The notes beneath the pieces were generated by a model, which did not search any database, was not told the DNA's origin, and saw nothing but the letters and a program-made list of their open reading frames with translations. Shown piece by piece: positions 22,406 to 33,779 of a stretch of 64,000 nucleotides of DNA. The translations under genes and the position numbers were made by a program. This DNA comes from Acanthosepion esculentum (lineage: Eukaryota > Mollusca > Cephalopoda > Sepiida > Sepiidae): positions 60,329,393-60,393,392 of the forward strand of contig OZ038479.1 of NCBI GenBank assembly GCA_964036315.1, read 5' to 3'. Numbering within the stretch: the first letter of the stretch is position 1; each line of letters opens with the position of its first letter.

Positions 22406-23031
22406 CTGGAATGAGAGAAAAATATTTGGAAGTCAAATAAAGAGAAATGAATAAAATATAGAGTAACATATGACTTTGCAGAATACTTTTCTATTTTCTA
22501 TCTTGCTAAATGTTGAAAGAATAGAAAATAAATAAGTTAATCTCAAATAATTTCCATTTAAGTAGAAAAGAATAATACACAAGAAAATAGTATTTTTATG
22601 AAAAATGTTAAAATCTCAGTATTTGAAAACACTTGGATATACACTTACAGAATAGTATGGCAAATAAGATAGAAGTCATTAAGAATAACAAAATAAAAAA
22701 TAATTAAAACCTCCTTCATTTAGGTCTGAATCTTGAAATGAGGCAAAAAATATATCCTCATAGAAAAGTATTAAATTTAAATCCTAATGACCAAGTAAAG
22801 CTTTATTTTTACTTCAAGGAAGAGATAACGAGGAATCAGTTTAAAATATAATTATGTGTTTATTATTCAACAACCTGTGTAAATAACAATGGTCATTTCA
22901 ATTCAGCAATCATTGCTGATATGAATGAAATATTTGAACTGTGAGAACAACTTAAGGAGACAAAAATGTCTACCATTATGAAGTAGAAAATTTTGGTAAC
23001 AACCATGGTGACAAAGAAAATAAATTCATAC

Positions 23032-23062
23032 CTCAAAGAAGAATTTGTGTTCTCTGTGCCAT
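23032..23062 (-). other. Unit B small second exon
   Basis: A 31-base segment between acceptor CTTTTTCAACAG and donor GTATGAAT. It starts with ATG and encodes MAQRTQILL before a TGA, a very short upstream reading frame. Same position and size as 3825-3856 in unit A. Confidence 0.55.
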
Positions 23063-23092
23063 CTGTTGAAAAAGAAAATTTGAATTAAGGTA

Positions 23093-23431
23093 TTGTTTCA
23101 GAAAGAGCAAGCCATCAAAGAAGTCATTAAAAATATTACATTCCTCAATGCTGAATCGACACACTTGTCAAATTTAATTAGCCTCTCACAAAATGGAGTT
23201 TGTGAACCAGTGCTTGCAGAAGGTTTTTCAGATAATGAATTACAAGAGGTTCAAATGAATGGAACAATGTTGGTGTTGTCAAATTTAGCTGCATGTTCAC
23301 AAGGTGTGGAAAGAGCAATTAAATTAACTACTGAAAATTCACAAATTATATATGGACAAAAAGCAAAGCAAAAGCACATTATTTCTAAATCATTGTATCA
23401 TCAAATAAGACCTTCAACTGCTCTCATTTAG
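23093..23431 (+). pseudogene. Family X fragment in unit B, 112 open codons
   Basis: This is the longest unbroken stretch of the C-terminal part of family X. It reads NLISLSQNGVCEPVLAEGFS, NELQEVQMNGTMLVLSNLA and ACSQGVERAIKLTTENSQ and ends at a stop. The same block, with stops and indels, lies in units A, C and D and inverted at 35.55-35.77 kb. I do not recognise a domain of known function; similar repeats of a VCEPVL-type protein are common in invertebrate genomes as unnamed multi-copy genes. Here it is an isolated fragment antisense to the intron of gene B, so I treat it as a remnant even though the frame is open. Confidence 0.5.
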
Positions 23432-23604
23432 GGAAAATTATCCTGAACAATTTAGCTTTATTATGATGCAATATGTTATATAGTGCCATAGTTTTAGTAT
23501 GATTTTCAATAAACAATGAAAATTTAAAACATTTTGTTTGATAATTTGTACCCAGCAATTGTATGGTGTAATATACACATTTATCTATGGATCTCCAAAA
23601 TTCG

Positions 23605-23606
<2 letters not shown>

Positions 23607-23637
<31 letters not shown>
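23607..23637. repeat. A31 homopolymer
   Basis: A run of 31 A. It follows the family X tail and an AATAAA-containing block (TTTTCAATAAACAATGA), and could be a decayed poly(A) tail of a retrocopy. Confidence 0.9.
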
Positions 23638-23639
<2 letters not shown>

Positions 23640-23799
23640 AAAGAAAAAGTGTACCCTGGGAAAAACTATAGAAAGGCTTAGTACAAATCATCTAACACTA
23701 ATATTTTTTAAAAGAATTTTTAATTATTTTATGTGTATAAATGTGCCAATTTTTCTAGATATGGATGCTCATACATGATATTATGAGAAAATAAGAGCA

Positions 23800-25600
23800 A
23801 TAACTTCAGTAAATTTAAACCAGAAAAAATCTAACATTCAATAAAACATTAGATTGCAAGAAATATTTTCTTAAATTTTAAAGATTACTGAGTATTTAAA
23901 ATCTCTATAAAAAATACTCACATTGTATTCAATTATTTTTAGTTAAAGCCACTCTAGAACAGCATTAGATAAACATCAATCTGTTGTCAAGCTGTCATAC
24001 ATGTGAACATCTTAAACAGCTACCACTGTGTTAAGAAATTGCATTTCTGCAATATTTTAAATTTAAAGTAAATAATATTTGTTTCAAATCAGATTAATTA
24101 TACTTTAAATAAGCTAATAAAGATTCAGAAAAGTATATTTCTGGAAGATTTTTAATGAAGAGAATTACATTGTGATGAAAGACAAATAAAAAGGCACTAA
24201 TCAGCTATTTTATCAAAAAAAAAAAAAAATAAATAAAATTCTTTTTTAAACACAGCAAAATAGTTTGCATATTGGAAATTAAATTTAATCTATTAGCTTG
24301 AAATTAAAACTTCAGGAAAGATTATAAGCTTCAGGAAAGATTTTTCTTTTTTTACAAATTCATTTTAAGTTATCATATTTTCTGTGGTGGTACCTACTTT
24401 TATCTATTTTTTGTTTTTATTAATGATGGAGTAAGATCTTATTCATGGATTAGTATTTTTTGGAATCTTTTACAATTTTACAGTTTTCACTGAACTAGTA
24501 AAACCATTGCATATTTTGCTTGTGATGATTCACAATTAGAAATATGTTTGAACATGTTTCCATTCAATGTATCTAATACAAAAAATATGAATTTTATTTG
24601 GAGTTATTCTTGTAATAATAACATTTTGAAGTCAGTTTGTCAGAAAAAACCATGTGCAAATTAGGTATTTCTGTACATTTTTTCAGACAATCTTTAAAGC
24701 TAAATGCTCAAAGATTGGTAAAAGTTATGAATCTAATTTTTGGTGTTAGTACTTACCTCACCTTTTGCACAGAGTGCAATGTTAATTTTCTAAAAAAACA
24801 AACATGAATAATCAATTAGCCCTTATGTGTAAACACCTCATAAAAACACCTACCAACATGTTAAAAAACGCTTTTAAATTAAAAGTACTATTTGTTTTCA
24901 AATTAAAACTTTAAATTAGTTAATCTTCCTCAAATAAAGTTTCAGAATGGTACATTTTATTTTTGAAATATTTTTTAATAAAGAGAATTATGTTATATTG
25001 ATAGATTTGTCAATTTGGTCGATTTTACTGATAATAATAAAAAAACATTCCAATTATTAAAAGATTGTTCCTTTTCAAAATGCATTATTAAACCTTAGGT
25101 ATCGCTTCTTTTTTTCCCCCTAGAGATGTACCTCTGTCCTAAACATATGTTGAAGTAGTTACCTCCACTTTTTCGCTGAAAAACAGCATAGCATAGCATG
25201 ATGAAAAAAAGAACCCAAATTAATAAAAACAACGTTTTATGGTGAAAAAGTTTGTTATTATTAAGAAAGATCATAGTATCTTTGTATTATTAATTTTTTA
25301 ATCCCTTCAAGCACGTTCGAAATTTTGATTAGAAATCTTTTTTTTTTTCGTCAGTGGTCGACATAATATTACGATTATTGTGAAATTCTTGCAAAAATCA
25401 AATAATTGTTAGAGTTTAATGAAAATTTCAGAACTTATTCACAAATGAATGAAATTATATTTGAAATTATTCTTAGAAAGATTTCTTTTTTTACACATGC
25501 TACCTCCCCGCCACATATGCACAGACTCTTAATTTCATGAAATTTTGAGAAATTAAATTTTCATCCGACCATTTTTTTTTTTTTTTAGTTATATAAGCTC
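23800..25600. repeat. Shared intronic module of the zinc-finger units
   Basis: Blocks such as AACATTAGATTGCAAGAAAT, AATAAAGAGAATTATG and TTCAGAACTTATTCACAAA recur in unit C (45590-46050, and inverted at 48030-49250 and 50200-51850), in unit D (60780-61190) and in part in unit A (4820-4930). No gene lies in it. Confidence 0.75.
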
Positions 25601-25759
25601 AGGACTTCTTGGAGAATGTAATGCAAAATAAGTCATCAGTTTTTTTTAACAACTATTTCATTCTTTTTGGCCGAAAGAAAATCGCAAATCCTCTATTTTT
25701 TCTTTAGTTGTTTTAAAATCTTCCTATTTAGTTTCGCCCGTGCTATTTTAGAAAGTTTG

Positions 25760-25995
25760 TTTAGGAAGTCTGATGGCTGAACTTATTTTGTCAATAAGCA
25801 AAGGAAAATGAAATAAATGTCGGTAGAGGAAAAAATCAATGTATTTTTATTCTAAAAACACAATTTGTTCCAATAAAACTTTTAGAGCAAATAACAAATT
25901 GCTCTCACATGACAGCAAATCACTTATCAATATTTTGTTATAGCAGGTGAATAAAAAACAAAACTTCAAGATACATCTAGGACTGAGGTACATCT
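25760..25995 (-). repeat. Inverted copy of the unit A module at 4945-5175
   Basis: The minus strand reads TTTAGAGATGTACCT, CACCTGCTATAAC, GATAAGTGATTTG and TTCCTAAACAAA in the unit A order. A short direct copy of its start lies at 25123, so unit B holds both orientations. Confidence 0.65.
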
Positions 25996-26011
25996 CTAAA
26001 CAAAAAAAAAA

Positions 26012-26290
26012 CAAGCATCATTCCTGGCGTAAAAAAGCATAGCATTTAAAAATTTGCGCAAATCTACCGTGATATTGACAATCTTAGCTTAGTTGGGTCT
26101 TAGTTGTAACCGTCATTACTGGCCTTGCAGATAACACCTCAGTGACCAGTTTACATAAAAAAGCATCATTCCTGGTGTATAAAAAAAAAAGAAGCCTGAT
26201 TATTCCGAAAATCTAACGCAATCTTAGTTGGGTCCCTTGCGTCAACACAGCCGCACTTACGGGCCTCGATTACTGCGCGAAAGTTTAACC
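26012..26290 (+). repeat. Two-copy tandem repeat, period about 148 bp
   Basis: AAGCATCATTCCTGGCGTA at 26013 recurs as AAGCATCATTCCTGGTGTA at 26161. Both are followed by AATCT-AC-CAATCTTAGTTGGGTC-type sequence. Not present in unit A. Confidence 0.7.
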
Positions 26291-26892
26291 ATTTACTAGA
26301 TAATTAAAAAAAAAAAAAAAAAACTTTCTTCTTGTAAAATAGTCCGCTTAAAATTGGAGTAAACTCTACCATTTACGAGATGTAAAAAAAAAAAATATTT
26401 TGTAACAAGATTGTCTAAAGAGAAAATTTCAAAAATAATTTCATTTATTTGTGAATATGTCCTGCCTGAAAGAAAAGACACAAAATATCCCCTAAACCGT
26501 TTAGGCTAAAAACGGTAGTTTTCCGCAAGTTTTTAATGCTATTTAGCAGCTATTTGCTATTTTGGGAATAATCAGACTTTTTTTTTTTTTTAATTGGTTG
26601 CTGGGTCCTAATCTTCGGTTTTATCTTACAAAATAAATTATAAAATTTGCCAATCCTCTAAAAAGAGTAAAAATGCGAAAATTTGATGGGGCGGAAATAA
26701 GAAAGAAAAAAGTTCTTTGGCCTAAAAAATATTTCGGAAAAAACATAACTCCATCAAGCTAAAAATATTTTTTTTTACTCCGTAATTATACCGCTTTAAA
26801 ATAAACTAAATATGGAAGAGTTAATGGAAGTTTTTAAAATTAAAAATATAATGCATTTTTAATGGGGTCGAATAATTATTTTTATTTATTTA

Positions 26893-26993
26893 TTTTTTTT
26901 GCATATGGCCATACTAACAGTTTCCATATGCAAAAAAAAAAAAAAAAAAAAACCATGTTGAATTAATTAGTAACTAATTGAACATGGTTTTTT
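26893..26993. repeat. Two successive palindromes inserted in unit B
   Basis: The first has arms TTTTTTTTGCATATGG (26893-26908) and its exact reverse complement (26924-26939). The second spans 26947-26993, with arms around AAAAAACCATGTT and two mismatches. The homologous place in unit A (about 6425-6500) has neither. Confidence 0.85.
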
Positions 26994-27288
26994 CAACGGC
27001 CACGGGCTTGCGCTGTGGGTGTTGAAAAACAAAACAAATGGATAAGTAACCATGCGGAAAGTAAGGAATCACAGTAATTTGCACTTTGCATTGTCCCTCA
27101 AGTCGAAAAATAGCTACTGTTTTGAAAGAAATTATTTCCTTTAATAGTTTGTTTAAATTCCAAATATTATTTTTCGGTCAATACAAGATTAAATCACGAG
27201 TTTTTTTAACAGCAAAAAAAAATAAATAAATGTCGAGACAAGTCGGTAAATTTGTCTTTTGAAAAATAACTTGTTTTCTTGCACTTAC

Positions 27289-27631
27289 CTTTCTGACCAG
27301 AAAATGCAACGAGAAATATAAGGTGATGATTTCTTTGCGTTCAAAAATGAATTTGTTACGATTTCTCTTATTAACTGAACCAATTTTTGTATTGTTCGCT
27401 CAGTTCATACAATTGAAACAAAAAGAAATACGATACAAACATGAAATTAACTGAAAGAAAATATTTCGCTTGATAATTTAAGACAAAAGAATTTACGCGG
27501 TGTTAAACATGATTTGGTTCCTTGTGTTAAAAATCCTTAGATTTTTATTTTATTTTATTTATTTATTTTTATTCTGCATTTACATAGCAAAGTTATTAGA
27601 ACATAGGCGGATGACGTTTCTTCATGGCCAG
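27289..27631 (-). promoter_or_regulatory. Unit B leader exon, donor and conserved upstream block
   Basis: The leader exon ends CTGGTCAGAAAG at 27289 before donor GTAAGTGCAAG. The conserved ATGACGTTTCTTC block lies at 27611-27623. The exon has no long open frame and would be 5' untranslated. It would join the small exon at 23062 and the finger exon at 22405. Start of transcription not determined. Confidence 0.55.
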
Positions 27632-28130
27632 CACTTAGGGCTCGGTATCCCACTCTTAAATCTATGATATGAAGCCATCTACTCTCTACATGTCAGTCAA
27701 TTCAATTGTCAAGGTTGATAAGCCATAGAAATACAATCAATTCTACTACATATCAATTTTCATAAAGTAATGAAATGGAAATTTTATTGAAAACTTGTGT
27801 TGTAAAATAATCATCAATAAGACAATAAATCTTTTTGGTAAATTTTAACACCTGTCTCCCTTATTTCACGATCATTGTCCAGCTGACTACTTTAAAAGAT
27901 CATTTGGGAATAAAATGGATGTAATAAAAAAAATAAAACATTGCTATGTAAGCGTTTGTTCTTTGTCACCCCACAAAAATAAATTTATATTTTCGACATT
28001 TTTTCATTTTTCAATGACTTGCAAACTAAATAAGTATTGTTTCATTCTTCTAAAATCTAAAGCTTCAAAACATAGAAAGTTTATTGGACTTTTTAATTGC
28101 TAAACATTTGTGATATATACATTTCTGAAA

Positions 28131-28590
28131 TATAATTTTAAATACGATTTTAAATTTCAATTTAATTAACTTCATTTTGAAACAATTTTCAACAAATACT
28201 GTTAGAGATGAACTAGCAAAAATTAAAATTTACAAAATCATTTATTAAATTAATATTCAGCAAGTAAAATAAAACTGATACTAAAAAAGATATTTTTTAT
28301 AATTATTCTGCTATTATCCTGTAGGTTGTGTTCTAATAATAACTATGTGGGGACCAGATTGTGTCATCTTATTATCTGTCAACAATTCAACTAGAAAGGG
28401 TTTTTATCTAAATAAAAATTAGCGAGATGACATAGCGGATCATTCTATATTAAATAAATCAACAAATAGCATTTTTTAACATAAATGTAAGTTTTTTTTT
28501 TTTCCCTGATAAAAATGTTGAATATTGTAGCAAGCCACAAATCAGTATTTCCCTTTCAATTTCTACATAAAATTTAATTTCCTATTCACT
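28131..28590 (+). repeat. Insert in unit B with a third copy of the 13.25-kb repeat
   Basis: Absent from unit A. Its second half (about 28380-28500) resembles 13330-13450 (CAATTCA-CTAGAAA, then GATCATTC-AT-TTAAATAAATC). Confidence 0.5.
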
Positions 28591-28599
28591 AGAGTCTAT

Positions 28600-28790
28600 C
28601 TTACATATACATGTCTACCATTCATCTATATTTAGAATATTATCTATCTAGAGCTCCTTGATAAAATCTAAAGAAGAATCAGCAATATTATTGAACCAGA
28701 TCTGGCATCTCGGCTTCAGTCACTTTCCTACCACCATAAGGTTCAACCTGTGCTTTTTCTATAAATACTTTCATGATAATTGTTTAGATG
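28600..28790 (+). mobile_element. LINE RT C-terminal fragment, copy in unit B
   Basis: Counterpart of 7640-7865: it keeps TCTACCATTC, a TAGAGCTCCTTGATAAAATC block and CTGGCATCTCGGCTTCAGTC. Translation pieces resemble the jockey/CR1-type RT tail. Dead fragment. Confidence 0.65.
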
Positions 28791-29584
28791 GACTCTTTGC
28801 TATAGTACCTTGACACTTCAAATTTGACCACAGTAGTAGACGGCCAATGACGTCTTACCAATTTACAGTTGAACTGGCTAGATGTGCAGAATTAGATTTC
28901 TACATTCTCATTTTAAACCTGTTATAAGAGGATCACAGTTTGTGATGAACCCATTAAAATCAGCTTCAGAGTTCAGTATGAAACAATGCTTTCTGACTGG
29001 TCCATAAATAATGTCATGTTTCTGCATACATCCACACAGTTGACCTAAAGTTGACTTATTCAGAGTTCAATACATCAAAAAATTGGTAAACATTCTTTTG
29101 AGCCTTCTACATGATTAAGAAAATTCATAAATATGAAATTTCGACACAACTTAGTCAGTGAGTCTTTAAAATAATCATCTTGTCACACGAATCCATGAAA
29201 CCCAACTTCCTCGCTAAAAGTTAATTTTCATTTACATCAACCCAACTTGTGGAATTCAATTTCTTTTCAACATTAACTCATCTCGTGACAAATTCAACCA
29301 AGATGAGATTCATAAACCAATTCACTCAACATAAAGGAAATTGTAACTATATCAGTCGAAGTGAGACAACTCTACCAGTAAGTCAAGCAATCTATTTCAT
29401 TCAATTTCACCATCAACATAAACTGTTTAATTCCTTACCAGATCTATAGCATAACACCTGTGGAATCTTCCACAACAGCCAGTTTACCGTTAGAAAATGT
29501 ACTCTTCCTGTTACGATTTTACCAACGTCAAGTACAGAAAATAATCAGCATAAATTCATTGGTTAATCACCTTCAATCTAGCTT
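28791..29584. other. Non-coding stretch upstream of the promoter-like island
   Basis: No gene recognised. Many CAACTT and AATTCA words give a weakly repetitive texture. It may be the upstream part of an LTR, but no second LTR is seen. Confidence 0.4.
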
Positions 29585-29767
29585 GCTGATTGGTCAGTTT
29601 CGACCAATCAGATCGCTCCCACGCGTAAGATCAATTTAGGCGCCAACTCAATCCGGAGCCACCCACGTGATACAGCGAGATATAAAAACCCAACACGTGT
29701 GATTCTTGCCCCCTCTCTCTCTTTCTCTCTCTCTGTTTCGACGCGGACTCTCGAACCTAACTTCACT
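29585..29767 (+). promoter_or_regulatory. CpG-containing TATA/CCAAT/E-box promoter-like island
   Basis: In order on the plus strand: ATTGG (29589), CCAAT (29604), ACGCGT, CACGTG (29664), TATAAAAA (29681) and CACGTG (29694), then a CT-rich tract at 29709-29739 at the right place for an initiator, then CpG-bearing sequence. Such a compact arrangement is unusual in this AT-rich window. The first ATG downstream (29768) opens only 16 codons, so the product would be non-coding or the site is an LTR promoter that lost its element. No function is proven. Confidence 0.55.
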
Positions 29768-31499
29768 ATGTCTCAACACCACTGCCAAAATGTGACTCTT
29801 AAAGAACTCCTGTCTTGACTAATGCAGTCAGACATAAAAGAACTTTACAACAATTCATGCAAGTATAATTCCAGCATCTTTTATCCAACTTGCATAATAC
29901 ACAATTCAAAACCTACTCAATCTTCTAAACTGCATTTTAATAATCAACTTATTCGTTATGAGTCTAGGTACAAATATTACCTAATCAAAGAGACGTAACT
30001 CCGTCTCACTTTTCAGTTCAAATCACATGCATGTATATTCAATACATAATAAATTCAATTGTTATGTTTTCAACTCTACGTTCTGTTTTGTATTTCACCA
30101 TTGCTATTTCATGTCAAATATAATTTGCATTGTTCCACCACATTGGATAGCGACCTCCAGCATAATGGCATAATCCTTTCCACACCTTTCCTAATGGCTA
30201 AAATAGAATAATTGTGGCGAACAGCCCTACACACATGCACAACAAATATGGTTAAACCATCACACTCAGGGCCCGTTCCGCAACACACCTTTTTTATTAC
30301 CCTTGATCACACAACCAAGAACTGTAAAGTATTTTAAACAACTTTATTATATCATGTGTACTTGTTGTTATATAAACATATTTTCTGTTAAAACAAATAT
30401 CTGCCTATTTGATTATTTTTCTTGTTATTGTTGTCTTTGTTGCATTTGATTTAGTAAAAATAGTCGAGGGTCAGTTTAATTTTGTCATTGATACAGATTG
30501 GCTAACCCACTACAGATGTAACTATAAATTCTATGCTCACAGCAAGACCACACAATGTAAAATAACCAAGAACATAGATAAATAAATGTGGTGAAAGTGG
30601 GATTACTTCCCGTGGACAGATATTTACAAAAATCTCTCTTTTCCTGCTCCCTGAACAATAGCTGCTACGAAGCATGTAAGTTATTTAATCACAACAGCCA
30701 GACACACATACATATTTACTCTCAGTTTATTCTCCCATTTACGTTTCCCCTAATATGGGCATTATTATTGCCATGATATGATAACACTGTAGTTCATTGA
30801 CAGAACAGAATAGATGAAAGAAAAAGGAATGACAAGCATGCTTTGTTCTCAGAAAGTCTTTTATACCACTAAGACATACACAAAACTATATATACATGTA
30901 TATATGTGTCCCATGTTGAGAACAATATATCATATATATACACAGCAAGCAGAGTATTAGGAGAAACAAGAAGGAAAGTTCTTACATATAATATGGAGAT
31001 TCTTCTGTCTTTCTGGAGAAGCCATGTTTAGGACTCCAGATACAAACTGGCCAGATTCATTTACTATGTCTCAGGCAAGGACATATTCCACAAAACCATA
31101 GTTTCTTTCTATATCTAGGGAATATATATTCCTAAAAAGAAATGGCTTCATGAACTTTTAAGCTGTAGCATTTGACAGCTGGCTCCTCTAGGCAGAACAG
31201 ACAAATACGTGTCTTGACACCAGTAAGCTTACTGACTGAATGACTAGCCACTTTTGTCACTGTATGAAGCGATGTCACATGACCCATATGGCTTATCTCC
31301 AACAAAGGGAGATAATCACCTTCTTTATCTCTACACATACATCCCTTTCAAATTCTTTATGAAAAGGTAATTTTCCACCCAAATAAGATAAATTTGCTTT
31401 TCACTCTCCTGAGGCCATTATTGGCTAATTATATTTTAACCTGGGAAAATTTTCCTATTTTAAATTTCGGATGAATCTTAATTCTTCTGTTAATGATTG
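29768..31499. other. No gene recognised
   Basis: Short frames only. A minus-strand frame of 68 codons at 31132-31338 has scattered cysteines but no recognisable domain. The ATGTATATA-rich region near 30890-30940 is low complexity. Confidence 0.45.
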
Positions 31500-32808
31500 A
31501 ATGACCACATGGTGTTTTTATGATAGATTTATTGATGACAACATTTGGCATTTTTAAGTAAAAGGCACTTAATTGTAAAAATTACTTGAGTTGCTGAATA
31601 GTATTAAATATTTCTTTTTATGATTAGTAAATATAGCTTTTACATACTGACAATATCACCAAAATGAATACAGAATTTTAAAAGATATAAAAATTTATAA
31701 AGATTTTCTAAAAAAATAAAATATTTAAAACAATTTAATTTTATTTGTGAATAAGTCCTGAAAGTTTTATTGTAATTTGACAATTATCTGATTTTTGCAT
31801 GCAGTCAGTATTAGCTAAATTTTATTGTTCCCAGCAGAGAAATGAAGTGATGGAGGAGAAGCAAAATAAGTAAGTGTACTTCCCAATATCAGCCTTTTTT
31901 TTTTGGCAATACACTTGCTACCAAGACAAAAACCTTACCTAAAAAAAGTTGGAGGAACAAACTCATTTCATTACGTGAAAATCTTGCCTTCTTGCTTGTT
32001 CCTGATTAATCAGTTCAAAGAATAATATAGACTTTGCCACATTCCTTTTACCCATTATTTCTTGTGGGACCTGTGACCATCCACTTCCCATATCAGATAG
32101 ATCATTTTTAAGAGATATATTTCCAATAACCTGTGTAGCTATTTATTAGCCAATGATTTTTTGTCTTAAATATCTGAACCTTAAAGTACTCTACTTTATT
32201 CTATACTGACAATGTTGCACCTTGAAAAGAGGATTTCATGGGCACAAACAGAAAAATATAATAAAACAGAGAGAAAATAAGAATCGTGGCATGAGTTATA
32301 ATTCTTCTATCTACTCCATTTGGTAGCAATTGTACAACTTAATGTGTATTCTGTAATTAATTAAAATTATATTGTGCTGGGCAATATTAGAAAATTAACA
32401 ATAAATGTTAAATTTACTGTAGTTTCTGCTCTTATTTTCTGATAATGTCGTATATGGGCATCCATATTTGCAAAAATTGGCATGTTTATACACACACACA
32501 AAAATTATTTTTACAATACTCAAGGTGGCTGAATTGTAGTAAATTTTTCTGTTTATCATTAGTAAATATAGTTTTTACTTAATAGTAATATCACCCAACC
32601 ACTAACAAAAGGAACAAACTCATTTTTTCCATGCCTTTTACCCTTTCTTTCTGGTGGGATTTGTGGCCATCCACTTCCAGTACCAAATATATCATATTTC
32701 AGAAATATCTTTCCAACAACCAGTGTCACTCTTTATTAGTTAAGTGATGATTTTTTTGTCTCATAATTAACTTTAAATTACTCCATAATTCCACATGCCA
32801 GCAGACTA
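31500..32808 (+). repeat. Intronic-module repeats between units B and C (two local copies)
   Basis: ATTAGTAAATATAG-TTTTAC at 31625 and 32565 recurs at 48670 and 51370. The stretch from TTAGCTAAATTTTATTGTTCCC (31810) onward matches unit D at 53457. A second copy of its later part (TGTGGCCATCCACTTCC) lies at 32660. Non-coding. Confidence 0.65.
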
Positions 32809-32961
32809 CAAAGTCCCTCCGCATTAATGGGTAGACTGATTAAAGCTCCCTTAACAATGTCATTTTCAACAAGTGAAAGTGTCTGGTATAAAAAAGACAA
32901 AGAATCTAATCCAGAGATGGCAAACTTTGTAGTATAGAAAGGATACAATACAGCAATAGTA

Positions 32962-33237
32962 ATGAAAAATTTCTATGCAGATCAATTCAGAAGCAGAATG
33001 GAACCCAAGAATATAGAAATGGACAAAGAATCTGAAGGTGAAGAACATGAAGGGGAGGAAGGGACTAATGAATCCAGTAGTAAAACTGAACAATCTATGG
33101 ATGATAATGACCAGAAATCTGATGAGGAGTTGGAAGAGGAAAATGAACTCAGACTTAGGTCCCCTATAAGAAGAAATCAAGATACACATCAAGAAAGTTT
33201 AAATTCCCAAGAAAAAATAAAAGACGTCAAAGATTAG
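32962..33237 (+). CDS. Acidic 91-residue open frame of unknown function
   Basis: The frame starts MKNFYADQFRSRMEPK and is dominated by Glu, Asp, Ser and Asn, for example SEGEEHEGEEGTNE and KSDEELEEENE. It looks like a disordered linker. It lies in the 5' part of the Tigger element, where the N-terminal DNA-binding half of the transposase would be expected, but has no helix-turn-helix. It may be a low-complexity part of an older host exon or chance. There is no promoter or splice evidence. Confidence 0.2.
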   Translation: MKNFYADQFRSRMEPKNIEMDKESEGEEHEGEEGTNESSSKTEQSMDDNDQKSDEELEEENELRLRSPIRRNQDTHQESLNSQEKIKDVKD

Positions 33238-33779
33238 CAAAGGGTATAAGGCCATTTCAGTTTAGATGTGAAGTATTGTATGAAAATTAGATAGTGCTAT
33301 AAAAGCAGAATGCCAGAGTGAATGCTAGTCAATGTTGACCTGACAATGTCTATTCCAGAGATTACTCTATTTCATAACACCAAACATCATAATCATTAGC
33401 ATTTTAACCTGAAATTTTTTTAATAATCTTTCCATAGTAAATGCATACATCTTTTATATTTCAATATTTTTTAATAAATGCAAATTTCAGTATCTAATTA
33501 AATCGTCCATTTTTAAAAAAAAAAAAAAAATCAAAAATTTCCTTTTAAGACCTTCAAAATAAGCATGAAAAAAAAATCAAAATATTCAAAAAATTTTAAT
33601 ACAAATATTGAAGTATTTTTATTATCATTGGCTTATATCATAAAATTTAACAGTTTATAACTATTCATATTTTCTAACACTACTTGTTTACTATTAGCCT
33701 AGATATACAAACCAAATGTCTATCTTTGAACTAATTTTTTGATTTTTTTACTTCAAACATTTAGCACTCTACAGTTTTC

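Larger units (their letters stand above)
26620..28130. repeat. Segmental duplication, copy 2 (partner 6140-7640)
   Basis: Near-identical to the unit A copy, including the leader exon, donor and promoter side. It differs by a palindromic insertion at 26893-26993 and small indels. Confidence 0.92.

Noticed and set aside
23587..23778. A poly-Lys open frame
   Set aside because: Translation of the A31 homopolymer.
32866..33192. A 108-residue hydrophobic minus-strand frame that looks like a membrane protein
   Set aside because: It is the complement of the Glu/Asp-codon-rich plus-strand frame (GAA/GAT read backwards gives Phe/Ile/Ser), a common artefact.
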